From contig PWZT01000057.1 in assembly GCA_003567315.1 (NCBI GenBank), positions 38,629 through 102,628 on the forward strand: a stretch of 64,000 bases of DNA, read 5' to 3'. Below, one piece after another: positions 17,379-26,884 of the stretch; position 1 is the first letter of the stretch; each line of letters opens with the position of its first letter. This DNA comes from Paracoccaceae bacterium. Lineage in GTDB: Bacteria; Pseudomonadota; Alphaproteobacteria; Rhodobacterales; Rhodobacteraceae. The translations under genes and the position numbers were made by a program. The notes below the pieces were generated by a model. The model worked only from the letters and a program-made list of their open reading frames with translations, was not told the DNA's origin and did no database searches.

Positions 17379-20300
17379 ATGACCTTAGCCGTCCCAATTC
17401 CGCATGAAATCAGCCATCAAAGCCTGCGCGATGAAGCGACGTCCATGGAATGGGCGCAGGCGCAGGCCGCGCTCGAACAGGCGGAGCGTGAGAAGATCGC
17501 GCGCGACGCCGCCGAACTGGTGCGCGGCATCCGCAAGAGCGATGCGCCGGGGCTGATGGAGGTGTTTCTGGCCGAATATGGCCTCTCGACCGATGAAGGC
17601 ATCGCGCTGATGTGCCTGGCCGAGGCGCTCTTGCGCGTGCCCGATGCCGATACGATGGATGAACTGATCGAGGACAAGATCGCGCCCTCGGATTGGGGCA
17701 AGCATCTGGGCAAATCCTCCTCAAGCCTCGTGAATGCCTCGACCTGGGCGCTGCTGCTCACTGGCCGCGTGCTCGATGAACGCGGGAAAAGCGCCGCACA
17801 GCTTCTGCGCGGCGCGATCAAGCGGCTGGGCGAGCCCGTGATCCGCACCGCTGTCGGGCGCGCGATGCGCGAGATGGGGCGTCAATTCGTGCTGGGCGAG
17901 ACGATCGACAGCGCCATGAACCGCGCCAAGAGCCTCGAGGCGCGCGGCTACAGCTACTCCTATGACATGCTGGGCGAAGCCGCCCGCACCATGGCCGATG
18001 CCAAGCAGTATCACACCGCCTATGCGCGCGCGATCCGCGCCATCGGCCAGCGCGCCACGGGCAATGATATCCGCAGCAATCCCGGCATCTCGGTCAAACT
18101 CTCGGCGCTGCACCCGCGCTATGAGGTCGCGCAGCGCGACCGTGTGATGCGCGAGCTGGTGCCGCGGCTGCGCGAATTGGCGCGGCTGGCCTGCGGGCTG
18201 GGGCTGGGCTTCAATATCGATGCGGAAGAGGCCGACCGGCTATCACTCTCGCTCGAGGTCATCGGCGCAGTGCTGGCCGATCCGGCGCTTGAAGGCTGGG
18301 ACGGCTTCGGCGTGGTCGTGCAGGCTTACGGGCCGCGCGCGGGTGATGTGCTCGACTGGCTGGAAGCGACCGCCGAGAAGCTGGACCGCAAGCTGATGGT
18401 GCGACTGGTCAAGGGCGCCTATTGGGACACAGAGATCAAGCGCGCGCAGGTGATGGGGCTCGATGGCTTCCCGGTGTTGACCAACAAGGTGGGCACAGAT
18501 GTCAACTACATCGCCAATGCGCGCAAGCTGCTGCGCGCGCACAAGCGGCTCTATCCGCAATTCGCCACCCATAACGCGCATACCGTCGCCGCGATCCTGC
18601 ATATGGCCGAGGAAATGAGCGTGCAGCCCCTCGATTACGAATTCCAGCGCCTGCACGGGATGGGCGAGAAACTGCACGACATCGTGCTGACCAAGAACGG
18701 GACGCGTTGCCGCATCTACGCCCCTGTCGGCGCGCATAAGGACCTGCTGGCCTATCTGGTCCGCCGACTGCTGGAGAACGGGGCGAATTCCTCCTTCGTC
18801 AACCAGATCGTCGATGACGCTGTGCCGCCCGAAGAGGTCGCCGCCTGCCCCTTTGCCGCGCTGGAGAGCCTGCCCAAGGGGCGCAACCCGAAACTTGCCA
18901 CCGGGCCGGAGCTGTTCGGCAAGGGGCGCCGTAATGCGCGCGGCTGGGATCTGACCTGCGCGCGCGATCTGGACGAGATCGAGGCGGCTCGCGCGCCTTT
19001 CGCGACAGCAGAGTTCAACGCCAAGCCGTTGATCGCTGGCACATTGCAGGATGGTGGTCCGCGCTATACCGCGCGCAACCCTTCGCGCCATGACGACACG
19101 CTTGGCGAGGTGGTTCAGGCGACCCCGGAGGATGTGAAAACCGCGCTGGAGGCCGCGCGTGCATGGGACGCGGATGCCAGCCTGCGCGCGCAGGTGTTGC
19201 GGCGCGCGGCGGATCTCTATGAGGAAAATTTCGGCGAAGCCTTCGCGATCCTTGCCCGCGAGGCCGGAAAATCGCAACTCGATGCTGTGGGCGAGTTGCG
19301 CGAGGCGGTGGATTTCCTGCGCTATTACGCATCGCAGGCCGAGACGCTGAAAGCCCCGGCGCGCGGGGTCTTCGCCTGCATCAGCCCGTGGAATTTACCG
19401 ATGGCGATTTTCACGGGCCAGATCGCGGGCGCGCTGGCCGCTGGCAATGGTGTGCTGGCCAAACCCGCCGAACAAACGCCCTTCATCGCCTCGCTGGCAA
19501 CACGCCTGCTGCATGAGGCCGGGGTGCCGCGCGATGTGCTGCAACTCCTGCCGGGCGAAGGCGCGACAGTGGGCGCGGCGCTGACCTCGGATCCGCGCGT
19601 TGCGGGCGTGGCCTTCACAGGCTCGACCGAGACCGCGCTGGTGATCCGGCGCGCAATGGCCAGGCATCTTGCGCCCGACGCGCCACTGATTGCCGAGACC
19701 GGCGGGCTCAATGCGATGATCGTGGACAGCACCGCGCTGCCTGAACAGGCCGTGCGCGATGTGCTGGCCTCGAGCTTTCAGTCGGCGGGGCAACGCTGCT
19801 CGGCGCTGCGCTGCCTCTATGTGCAGGAAGACATCGCCGAGGAGTTCAAGACCATGCTCTTTGGCGCGATGGATGAATTGTCGCTGGGCGACCCGTGGCA
19901 TCTTTCGACCGATGTCGGCCCGGTGATCGACAGCGAGGCTCATGCCCAGATCCGCGCCTATGTGGATCAGGCGCGCGCGGCGGGCCGTGTGCTGCATGAA
20001 CGCGACGCGCCCGAGGGCGGGTATTTCATCGCGCCCGTGGTGATCGGTGTGGACGGGATCAAATCGCTCGAGCGCGAGGTGTTCGGGCCGGTGCTGCATC
20101 TGGCCACCTATCGCGCCGCCGATCTCGACAAGGTAATCGCGGATGTGAACCGAACCGGATACGGGCTGACATTCGGGCTGCACACAAGGATCGACACGCG
20201 CGTGCAGCATGTGGTCGAGCGCGTGACGGCCGGGAATATCTATGTCAATCGCAACCAGATCGGCGCGGTCGTGGGCAGCCAACCGTTTGGGGGTGAAGGG

Positions 20301-20765
20301 CTGTCGGGCACCGGCCCCAAGGCTGGGGGCCCGCATTACCTGACACGCTTCACCAAGGGTGAAGACGCCGCAAAGCCCGCCGAGGTCACCGACATGCCCG
20401 GCCCGACCGGCGAGTCGAACCGGCTGCGCCATGTCAAACGCCCGCCGCTGCTGTGTCTCGGGCCAGATCGCGCGCAGGCCGAGGCGCAGGCCGCTGCGGT
20501 GCGCGCGCTCGGGGGTGAGGCGCGGATTGCCGAAGCGCAACCCGCTGATCTGGAGAAGATGGACGGGATTTCAGGCGTGCTTTACTGGGGCCCGGAGGCG
20601 GAAGCGCGCGCGCATGCCGAGGCGCTGTCGCGGCGCAAGGGGCCGATCCTGCCGCTGATCACAGGCAAGCCCGATGTCGCGCATGTGCTGCTCGAGCGTC
20701 ACCTCTGCGTGGACACCACGGCCTCGGGTGGCAATGCGCAGCTTCTGGCCGCGATGGGCGGGTAG
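17379..20765 (+). CDS. putA: Bifunctional proline dehydrogenase / delta-1-pyrroline-5-carboxylate dehydrogenase PutA
   Basis: The 1128-aa enzyme oxidises proline to P5C with FAD, passing electrons to quinone, then oxidises glutamate semialdehyde to glutamate with NAD. The proline dehydrogenase domain spans about residues 80-480 (barrel segments FNIDAEEADRL, VRLVKGAYWDTEIKRAQ, YAPVGAHKDLLAYLVRRLLENGAN). The aldehyde dehydrogenase domain is about 520-1000 with SPWNLPMAIFTGQIAGAL, FTGSTETA, ETGGLNA and the catalytic cysteine in SAGQRCSALR. The C-terminal 120 residues are the usual ALDH-like tail. There is no N-terminal ribbon-helix-helix domain, so control falls to PutR. GAGGAG precedes the ATG. 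Confidence 0.97.
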   Translation: MTLAVPIPHEISHQSLRDEATSMEWAQAQAALEQAEREKIARDAAELVRGIRKSDAPGLMEVFLAEYGLSTDEGIALMCLAEALLRVPDADTMDELIEDKIAPSDWGKHLGKSSSSLVNASTWALLLTGRVLDERGKSAAQLLRGAIKRLGEPVIRTAVGRAMREMGRQFVLGETIDSAMNRAKSLEARGYSYSYDMLGEAARTMADAKQYHTAYARAIRAIGQRATGNDIRSNPGISVKLSALHPRYEVAQRDRVMRELVPRLRELARLACGLGLGFNIDAEEADRLSLSLEVIGAVLADPALEGWDGFGVVVQAYGPRAGDVLDWLEATAEKLDRKLMVRLVKGAYWDTEIKRAQVMGLDGFPVLTNKVGTDVNYIANARKLLRAHKRLYPQFATHNAHTVAAILHMAEEMSVQPLDYEFQRLHGMGEKLHDIVLTKNGTRCRIYAPVGAHKDLLAYLVRRLLENGANSSFVNQIVDDAVPPEEVAACPFAALESLPKGRNPKLATGPELFGKGRRNARGWDLTCARDLDEIEAARAPFATAEFNAKPLIAGTLQDGGPRYTARNPSRHDDTLGEVVQATPEDVKTALEAARAWDADASLRAQVLRRAADLYEENFGEAFAILAREAGKSQLDAVGELREAVDFLRYYASQAETLKAPARGVFACISPWNLPMAIFTGQIAGALAAGNGVLAKPAEQTPFIASLATRLLHEAGVPRDVLQLLPGEGATVGAALTSDPRVAGVAFTGSTETALVIRRAMARHLAPDAPLIAETGGLNAMIVDSTALPEQAVRDVLASSFQSAGQRCSALRCLYVQEDIAEEFKTMLFGAMDELSLGDPWHLSTDVGPVIDSEAHAQIRAYVDQARAAGRVLHERDAPEGGYFIAPVVIGVDGIKSLEREVFGPVLHLATYRAADLDKVIADVNRTGYGLTFGLHTRIDTRVQHVVERVTAGNIYVNRNQIGAVVGSQPFGGEGLSGTGPKAGGPHYLTRFTKGEDAAKPAEVTDMPGPTGESNRLRHVKRPPLLCLGPDRAQAEAQAAAVRALGGEARIAEAQPADLEKMDGISGVLYWGPEAEARAHAEALSRRKGPILPLITGKPDVAHVLLERHLCVDTTASGGNAQLLAAMGG

Positions 20766-20843
20766 AGCGCCTCTCTATCGAGTTGCCGCGTCGCCGGTGC
20801 GGCAGCGCGCTGTCTGGAGTGAATATGCCCTGTCTCAGGGATG

Positions 20844-20896
20844 AGCGCGCCTGACGGCGCGCTGCCTTCGGCGAGAGTATTTTGGGCAAGATGAAG
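20844..20896 (-). repeat. Intergenic repeat element, copy 2 (block plus two stem-loops)
   Basis: On the minus strand the block (20896-20875) differs from the core only by CCCAAAA for CCAAAAA. It is followed after two bases by GCC-GAA-GGC (20872-20864) and directly by AGCGCGCC-GTCA-GGCGCGCT (20863-20844), an 8-bp perfect stem. It lies between the convergent ends of putA and ispG. Read in the putA direction it is hairpin, hairpin, then GAGTATTTTGGG, which resembles an intrinsic terminator. Confidence 0.75.
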
Positions 20897-20957
20897 TCAG
20901 GACGCGCAGCGTGTCAGCGGCTGGCGTAGACTGATCGGAAACGGGGAGAGACCCGCG

Positions 20958-22088
20958 CTATTCGGCGGCATGCTCCTGCGCGTGGGCCGCCTCGATCTCT
21001 TCGGCCTTGCGCTCCACCTGCTCGACGATGTGGTCTATCATCTGGTCGTTCGAGAGCTTGTGGCTCTGCTTGCCCGCAAGATAGACCATCCCCGAGCCCG
21101 CGCCGCCGCCCGTGAAGCCGACATCTGTCATCAGCGCCTCGCCTGGCCCGTTGACCACGCAGCCGATGATCGACAGGCTCATCGGCGTCTTGATATGTGC
21201 GAGCCGCTCCTCGAGGACGCCCACGGTCTTGATCACATCGAAACCCTGACGCGCGCAGGAGGGGCAGGAGATGATGTTGACCCCGCGATGGCGCAGGCCG
21301 AGTGATTTCAGGATCTCATAGCCGATCTTCACCTCCTCGACCGGGTCCGCCGAGAGCGATACGCGGATCGTGTCGCCAATCCCCATCCACAACAGATTGC
21401 CCAGCCCGATGGCCGATTTCACCGTGCCCGAGATCATGCCGCCCGCCTCGGTGATTCCGAGATGGATCGGCGCATCAGTCGCCTCGGCAAGCCCCATATA
21501 GGCGGCCGCCGACAGGAACACATCCGAGGCTTTCACGCTGATCTTGAACTCGTGAAAATCGTTATCCTCGAGGATGCGGATATGGTCGAGGCCGGATTCG
21601 ATCATCGCCTCTGGGCAGGGTTCGCCATATTTCTCCAGCAGGTGCCGCTCCAGCGAGCCTGCATTCACCCCGATGCGGATCGAGCAGCCATGATCGCGCG
21701 CAGCCTTGATGACTTCGCGTACACGCGCCGCATCCCCGATATTGCCGGGATTGATGCGCAGACAGGCGGCCCCCGCTTCCGCCGCCTCGATCGCGCGTTT
21801 GTAGTGGAAATGGATATCGGCGACGATCGGCACCGGGCTTTCGCGCACCACCTCTCGCAGGGCGCGGCTCGCGGCCTGGTCGGGCACCGAGACGCGCACG
21901 ATATCCGCCCCGGCCTCCGCGCAGGCGAGCACCTGAGCGATTGTGGCGCGCGCATCGCCCGAATCCGTGTTGGTCATGGTCTGCACAGCAATCGGCGCCC
22001 CGCCCCCAACAGGCACCGCGCCCACCATGATCTGACGCGAAGTGCGACGGTCTATGTTGCGCCAGGGGCGAATATGGTTGTGGTCCAT
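20958..22088 (-). CDS. ispG: 4-hydroxy-3-methylbut-2-enyl diphosphate synthase (flavodoxin)
   Basis: IspG is the 4Fe-4S enzyme that reduces and opens MEcPP to HMBPP in the methylerythritol-phosphate isoprenoid pathway. The 376-aa protein has the TIM-barrel N-terminal half ([49 protein letters not shown]) and a C-terminal half with cluster ligands in [14 protein letters not shown] and [10 protein letters not shown]. The ATG at 22088 gives the family length. dxs and ispA of the same route are elsewhere in the window (51.9-54.7 kb), not in an operon with it. Confidence 0.97.
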   Translation of the reverse strand: MDHNHIRPWRNIDRRTSRQIMVGAVPVGGGAPIAVQTMTNTDSGDARATIAQVLACAEAGADIVRVSVPDQAASRALREVVRESPVPIVADIHFHYKRAIEAAEAGAACLRINPGNIGDAARVREVIKAARDHGCSIRIGVNAGSLERHLLEKYGEPCPEAMIESGLDHIRILEDNDFHEFKISVKASDVFLSAAAYMGLAEATDAPIHLGITEAGGMISGTVKSAIGLGNLLWMGIGDTIRVSLSADPVEEVKIGYEILKSLGLRHRGVNIISCPSCARQGFDVIKTVGVLEERLAHIKTPMSLSIIGCVVNGPGEALMTDVGFTGGGAGSGMVYLAGKQSHKLSNDQMIDHIVEQVERKAEEIEAAHAQEHAAE

Positions 22089-22170
22089 CAGCGAAAGCCT
22101 TCAATGCAGTGTTGATGGAAATGTAAGCCAATAAGCCTGCCTCAGCAATGGCCGCACTGACACACACCGA

Positions 22171-22197
22171 AAAAGGCCCCCGCTCGGCGCAGGGGCC
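22171..22197 (-). terminator. Intrinsic terminator after the RodZ-like gene
   Basis: On the minus strand GGCCCC pairs with GGGGCC around a GC-rich 15-base interior and continues into TTTTTCGG. It lies 38 bases after the stop of the RodZ-like gene and upstream of ispG, so the two are separate transcripts. Confidence 0.75.
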
Positions 22198-22234
22198 ATC
22201 ATGCAAATCAGTGACAAAAAATGCCGCCGCGCAC

Positions 22235-23452
22235 TCAGTTTTCGGCTTCGGCCACAGCGATGAATTCGCGCAGGGCCTGATCGCCATCGAGATCCGCGAG
22301 TTCGAACCTCTCGGTCACCGCGTCGGGAGACAGGGCGACATTATCGACGACCTGCGCGCCCGGGGCTGTCGGCCCGAAAGGCTCGCCATTGACCAGCATG
22401 TAGACCGACCCGGAATTGCCCGCGCGCAATGTTGGCGGGATCTCGGATTGCGGCACAGCGTAGCGCTCGCCCGCGTCGAGCACCTTCTCGAACAACACGG
22501 TTCCATCCGCCCCGCGCACGCGAATCCAGCTTGGCCGCACAGCCAGCACCTCAACCGTCGGCTGGCCGTCCTGTGTTACGCGAACAGTGCCGGGCTCCGT
22601 CACATCGCGGTCAATCTCCGACAGCGCCATATCGATCGCAGAGCGTATGCTGGCGTCATTGTCTGCCTCAGTGTCGCGCAGATTGATCGCGGAGATCGGG
22701 CCGTCACGCGAAACCACTTCCGGCGTGTCCAGCGCCTGCGGCTGATATTCGCGCACAACGCCTTGCGCTGCCGACGCAACACGGTCCCGCGCTTCGCCAA
22801 TGCGCAGCGCCGGTGACTCGCTGCTATTCGAGTCAGGGGCCGCAGCGCCCATGACAGGGTCAAGCTCTGCAAGCACCGAGGGCGACTGATCCGCAGGCGC
22901 AAGATTGACGCGCTGGACCTCTCGCATCACAACCCAACCGCCGAAGCTCAGCCCCACAACGAGGAGCAGCATGACGGCGATGGACCCAATCGCGACCGGA
23001 TCAATCCGCCGCCAGATCGGGTCTGGTTCCGTGGCCATGGCCGTCCGACCCAGAAGCCCCTGCCCCAGGTCACGCTCAACGTTAACTGTATCGGTACGCG
23101 GCAAAGACGCTGCGTTGCGCTGAAGGTCCTTCGAAATCGCAAAGCCGGTTTCCGCGCAGAACTTAGCGTAGGACCAATCCGGGTCCATCCCCAGATAGCG
23201 CGCATAGGAACGCACATAGCCTGCGACAAAGCTCGCAGCCTCGAATGCCGACAGATCCCCGGATTCGATCGCTGCGATGTAGGTCGCACGGATATGCAAT
23301 TCGCGCTGCACGTCCAGCAGCGATTTGCCCAGTGTCGCCCGTTCGCCGCGCATGAGATCGCCCAGGCGCACTTCGTAATCATCGAAGCCCAACACTGACG
23401 AGGTATCTTGCGCCGAAGCTTCAGCTTTGGGCTTGTTGCCAAACCATTTCAT
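22235..23452 (-). CDS. RodZ-like helix-turn-helix membrane protein with DUF4115 domain
   Basis: The 405-aa protein has an N-terminal HTH_25 domain (about residues 25-95, LGDLMRGERATLGKSLLDVQRELHIRATYIAAIESGDLSAF), a middle linker, one membrane span near residues 155-175 (VAIGSIAVMLLLVVGLSFGGWVV) and a C-terminal periplasmic DUF4115 beta domain (VRPSWIRVRGADGTVLFEKVLDAGERY). This is the RodZ layout; RodZ links MreB to the elongation machinery of the cell wall. It is the usual gene near ispG in relatives, though a terminator lies between them here. Confidence 0.85.
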   Translation of the reverse strand: MKWFGNKPKAEASAQDTSSVLGFDDYEVRLGDLMRGERATLGKSLLDVQRELHIRATYIAAIESGDLSAFEAASFVAGYVRSYARYLGMDPDWSYAKFCAETGFAISKDLQRNAASLPRTDTVNVERDLGQGLLGRTAMATEPDPIWRRIDPVAIGSIAVMLLLVVGLSFGGWVVMREVQRVNLAPADQSPSVLAELDPVMGAAAPDSNSSESPALRIGEARDRVASAAQGVVREYQPQALDTPEVVSRDGPISAINLRDTEADNDASIRSAIDMALSEIDRDVTEPGTVRVTQDGQPTVEVLAVRPSWIRVRGADGTVLFEKVLDAGERYAVPQSEIPPTLRAGNSGSVYMLVNGEPFGPTAPGAQVVDNVALSPDAVTERFELADLDGDQALREFIAVAEAEN

Positions 23453-23578
23453 CAGCCTGCCCTTTACCGCCTGTTTTGTAAGTCTCTACCCTGATCAAGC
23501 AGCCGCAGCTTTTTCATCTGCTGACCCCTTCACACAAGCATACTGGAAATAACAGGGATTTGAAGCTTTAATGAAATC

Positions 23579-24802
23579 CTAAGCCGAAATTTCGGCGCGA
23601 TTCAGCGCACAGTGCGCCCAGAGCCCATCCATTGCGCGCACGAGATCATCAATCATGCGTGGCGAATGCACGGGCGATGGCGTGAAGCGCAACCGTTCTG
23701 TCCCGCGCGGCACTGTGGGGAAGTTGATCGGCTGGACGTAGATCCCGTGCTGCTCCAGCAACATGTCGGAAATATGCTTGCAATGCACGGGATCGCCCAC
23801 ATGCACCGGCACGATATGGCTGCCATGGTCGATGATCGGCATCCCCAGCCCGCGCAGGCGCATCTTCAGGATGCGCGCGTTTTCCTGCTGCTTGTCGCGC
23901 AGATATTGCGCAGTCTTGAGGTAATCGACCGACGCCGCCGCCCCCGCCGCAACAGCAGGTGGCAGCGAGGTGGTGAAGATGAAGCCCGGCGCGTAAGAGC
24001 GCACGGCATCGCACATTTTCGCCGAGGCCGCGATATAGCCGCCCATCACCCCGTAAGCCTTGGCCAGCGTGCCATTGATAATGTCGATCCGCCCCATCAG
24101 CCCGTCACGTTCGGCCACACCCGCACCGCGCGGCCCGTACATCCCGACTGCATGCACCTCGTCGATATAGGTCAGCGCGCCGAACTCATCGGCGAGATCG
24201 CAAATCGCCTCGATGGGGCCGAAATCGCCATCCATCGAATAGATCGATTCGAACGCGATCAGCTTCGGCGCTGCAGGATCATCGGCTTCCAACAGCTCGC
24301 GCAGATGCGCGACATCATTGTGCCGAAAAATACGCTTCGCCCCACCATTGCGCCGCACGCCTTCGATCATCGAGGCGTGGTTGAGCGCATCCGAGTAGAT
24401 GATCAGCCCCGGAAAGAGCTTGGGCAGCGTCGACAGAGTAGCGTCATTGGCGATATACGCCGAGGTGAAGATCAGCGCGGCCTCTTTCCGATGCAGATCG
24501 GCCAGCGAAGCCTCAAGACGCTTGTGATAAACGGTCGTGCCCGAGATGTTGCGCGTGCCCCCCGAGCCCGCACCCGTCGCATCGAGCGCTTCGTGCATGG
24601 CCGCCAGCACGACAGGCTGCTGCCCCATGCCCAGATAATCATTGCCGCACCAGACCACGATATCCTGCTGGCCACCATCCGGGCGCGTCCAGACAGCATG
24701 CGGAAAATGCCCTTTACGCCGCTCGATATCAATGAAGGTGCGATAACGGCCTTCATCATGCAGGCGATTCAGGGCCGTTTCGAGCGCAGCAGTATAATCC
24801 AA
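23579..24802 (-). CDS. hemA: 5-aminolevulinate synthase
   Basis: ALA synthase condenses glycine and succinyl-CoA to 5-aminolevulinate, the first step of haem, bacteriochlorophyll and cobalamin synthesis in alphaproteobacteria. PLP enzyme landmarks are [36 protein letters not shown] and the Schiff-base lysine near residue 248 in [13 protein letters not shown] choose the TTG at 24802: AGGGAG sits 6 bases upstream and it gives 407 aa beginning [22 protein letters not shown], the length I know for the Rhodobacter enzyme. An in-frame ATG at 24823 is the alternative. The upstream region carries an FNR-type box and a pair of TGTCGACA palindromes. Confidence 0.95.
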   Translation of the reverse strand: MDYTAALETALNRLHDEGRYRTFIDIERRKGHFPHAVWTRPDGGQQDIVVWCGNDYLGMGQQPVVLAAMHEALDATGAGSGGTRNISGTTVYHKRLEASLADLHRKEAALIFTSAYIANDATLSTLPKLFPGLIIYSDALNHASMIEGVRRNGGAKRIFRHNDVAHLRELLEADDPAAPKLIAFESIYSMDGDFGPIEAICDLADEFGALTYIDEVHAVGMYGPRGAGVAERDGLMGRIDIINGTLAKAYGVMGGYIAASAKMCDAVRSYAPGFIFTTSLPPAVAAGAAASVDYLKTAQYLRDKQQENARILKMRLRGLGMPIIDHGSHIVPVHVGDPVHCKHISDMLLEQHGIYVQPINFPTVPRGTERLRFTPSPVHSPRMIDDLVRAMDGLWAHCALNRAEISA

Positions 24803-24843
24803 AGCCTTCTCCCTCGCAGTCATGCTCGGCTTGATGTCGATAG

Positions 24844-24891
24844 TGTCGACACATGTCGCAAATGCAAAGCATCTCGCCGAGTTTGTCGACA
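24844..24891. promoter_or_regulatory. Paired TGTCGACA palindromes upstream of hemA
   Basis: The 8-bp palindrome TGTCGACA occurs at 24844-24851 (extended to GTGTCGACAC) and again at 24884-24891, exactly 40 bp apart, close to four helical turns. Both lie between the FNR-type box and the hemA start. The spacing suggests cooperative binding by a dimeric regulator on one face of the helix; the regulator is unknown. Confidence 0.4.
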
Positions 24892-24917
24892 CCTACCTTC
24901 GTGCCACATCGTCAGCT

Positions 24918-24931
24918 TTGACCTATGTCAA
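24918..24931 (-). promoter_or_regulatory. FNR/FixK-type box upstream of hemA
   Basis: TTGAC-CTAT-GTCAA is a perfect dyad with the 5-4-5 geometry of CRP/FNR family sites (consensus TTGAT-N4-ATCAA); the symmetry extends by one T/A on each side. It is centred about 122 bases upstream of the chosen hemA start. FnrL control of hemA in low oxygen is established in Rhodobacter sphaeroides, so conservation here is likely. Confidence 0.65.
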
Positions 24932-24984
24932 AATGGCCGCGATAACAAACCCGGGAGTACGTGACGCGTCGTCGCATTCGTCCC

Positions 24985-25380
24985 TCAACGTGCCGCTACC
25001 TCCAGCACGACAACACAGCTCTGCCCCCCCTGACGGGCCTCGTCACAGGCATCGGTCGCCCCTTCGCGTGCCGCCTCCGGGCTTTCCATACCCGACAGGG
25101 CGATCGCCGACTCGATCGGCGCACCGCCGCGGATGAAGCCTTCATCCGGCGCGACCGCCAGCGCGGAATAGCCGGGGCCTTCGGCGACAAACAGCGCAAG
25201 CGCCTCGGGGTTCTGGCCGACAAGCCGCAGCGTATCGACTTCCTCCTCGGTCAGGAAGGGATGCACGGTCACCTGCACATCCGCACCCTCCAGCGCGTAG
25301 CTCTCCACGCTTGCCTGCTGTGCCAGCGCAGCGCCTGCCAGCCCCAGTGCCGCAAGACCGACCAAACCGGATTTCCACAT
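24985..25380 (-). CDS. Small exported hypothetical protein upstream of hemA
   Basis: This 131-aa protein has a clear signal peptide (about residues 1-20, MWKSGLVGLAALGLAGAALA) followed by a mature part of about 110 residues with two cysteines (TDACDEARQGGQSCVVVLEV) that could form a disulfide. I recall similar proteins beside hemA in other Rhodobacterales, occasionally mis-annotated as ALA synthase, but I know no function. It is co-directional with hemA but separated from it by about 180 bp containing regulatory sites, so it is probably a separate transcript. Confidence 0.7.
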   Translation of the reverse strand: MWKSGLVGLAALGLAGAALAQQASVESYALEGADVQVTVHPFLTEEEVDTLRLVGQNPEALALFVAEGPGYSALAVAPDEGFIRGGAPIESAIALSGMESPEAAREGATDACDEARQGGQSCVVVLEVAAR

Positions 25381-25498
25381 GGGCTCACCTCCTCAGAATC
25401 ATCTCTCGTTCGGGCCGCACTATAGCTACTCGGGCAGGACTGGACACCCCCTCGCGCTCTGATACGCTCCGCTCCAATCAAATGTTACGGAGCTTGCC

Positions 25499-26884
25499 AT
25501 GACCAACGCCCTCCCGCCCGTGCTCGACCGGATCGATCAGGACTTGCCGCAATCGCTGGACCGACTGTCCGAATTGCTGCGCATCCCCTCGATCTCCACC
25601 GACCCGGCGCATGACACAGACGTGGACCGCGCGGCGGAGTGGCTGGTGGCCGAGTTGGCCGCGCTGGGGTTTGACGCGCGCAAGGATGCAACGGCAGGGC
25701 ATCCGATGGTTGTGGCGACCGGCGGGGCGGCAGACGGGCCGCATCTGCTGTTCTACGGCCATTACGACGTGCAGCCTGTGGACCCGCTCGATCTCTGGGA
25801 CAGCCCGCCATTCGAGCCCCGGATCGAAGATACACCCGGCGGCAAAGTGATCCGCGCGCGCGGCGCCTCCGATGACAAGGGCCAGCTCATGACCTTCATC
25901 GAGGCCTGCCGCGCCTGGCTGGCCGTGCATGGCGATCTGCCCGTGAAGCTCACCTTCTGCCTCGAAGGCGAGGAGGAAAGCGGCTCGCCCTCGCTCGTGC
26001 CCTATCTGGAGGCCAATCGCGACGCTTTGAAAGCCGATCTCGCGCTCATCTGCGACACCGGTCTTTTCGATGCCGAGACCCCGGCGGTCACCACCATGCT
26101 GCGCGGGCTCTTGGGCGAGGAGATCATCATCCAAGGCCCTACACGCGACCTGCATTCGGGGGCATTTGGGGGCGCAGCGATGAACCCGGCGCGCGTGCTC
26201 GCGCGCATCCTCGCCGATCTGCATGACGATCAGGGCCGGGTGACCCTGCCGGGCTTCTATGATGATGTGCCCGAAATCCCCGATGACATCCGCGCGCAAT
26301 GGGAGGCGCTCGGCTTCGATGCCCAAGCCTTCCTCGGCGCGGTCGGGCTCAAACACCCCGCGGGCGAGGCCGGGCGCAGCGCGCTCGAGATGGTCTGGTC
26401 GCGCCCGACCTGCGAGATCAACGGCATGATCTCGGGCTATACCGGCGCGGGATTCAAGACCGTGCTGCCAGCGCGCGCCTCGGCCAAGGTCAGCTTCCGC
26501 CTTGTCGGCCAGCAAGACCCCCATAAGCTGCGCGACGCCTTCCGCGCGTTCGTGCGCGCCCGCGTCCCGGCGGATTGCAGTGTAGAGTTTCGCGAGCATG
26601 GCGCCTCCCCCGCATCAGTCATGGAAACCAGCCATCCCGCGTTCGAGGCCGCGCGTCAGGCGCTCAGCGATGAATGGCCCAAACCGGCGGCCTTTGTCGG
26701 CGCGGGTGGGTCGATCCCGATTGCCGGATATTTCAAAACCATACTTGGCATGGATTCCATGCTGATCGGCTTTGCCAAGGATGATGACCAGATCCACTCG
26801 CCAAATGAAAAGTATGACCTGAGCAGCTTTCATCGCGGCGTCAGGTCATGGGCACGCATTCTGGACGCGGTATCAAGGGCTTGA
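25499..26884 (+). CDS. M20 family metallopeptidase (dipeptidase/ArgE-DapE type)
   Basis: The 461-aa protein is a di-zinc aminoacylase/dipeptidase. Metal ligands lie in LLFYGHYDVQPVDPLDLW, RGASDDKGQLMTF and CLEGEEESGSPSL, with LICDTGLFDAETPAV nearby; a dimerisation domain with RDLHSGAFGGAAMNP sits at about residues 200-330. This is the M20 dipeptidase subgroup often annotated as cytosolic nonspecific dipeptidase. GGAG precedes the ATG at 25499. Its 3' end overlaps the cytochrome P450 frame, suggesting one transcript. Confidence 0.92.
   Translation: MTNALPPVLDRIDQDLPQSLDRLSELLRIPSISTDPAHDTDVDRAAEWLVAELAALGFDARKDATAGHPMVVATGGAADGPHLLFYGHYDVQPVDPLDLWDSPPFEPRIEDTPGGKVIRARGASDDKGQLMTFIEACRAWLAVHGDLPVKLTFCLEGEEESGSPSLVPYLEANRDALKADLALICDTGLFDAETPAVTTMLRGLLGEEIIIQGPTRDLHSGAFGGAAMNPARVLARILADLHDDQGRVTLPGFYDDVPEIPDDIRAQWEALGFDAQAFLGAVGLKHPAGEAGRSALEMVWSRPTCEINGMISGYTGAGFKTVLPARASAKVSFRLVGQQDPHKLRDAFRAFVRARVPADCSVEFREHGASPASVMETSHPAFEAARQALSDEWPKPAAFVGAGGSIPIAGYFKTILGMDSMLIGFAKDDDQIHSPNEKYDLSSFHRGVRSWARILDAVSRA

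Noticed and set aside
18243..20540. Two long minus-strand frames opposite putA
   Set aside because: Low-complexity antisense translation of a certain putA gene.
23583..23596. GCCGAAATTTCGGC palindrome at the hemA end as a regulator site
   Set aside because: It is the last five codons of hemA (A-E-I-S-A) and lies inside coding sequence; it may aid termination but evidence is thin.
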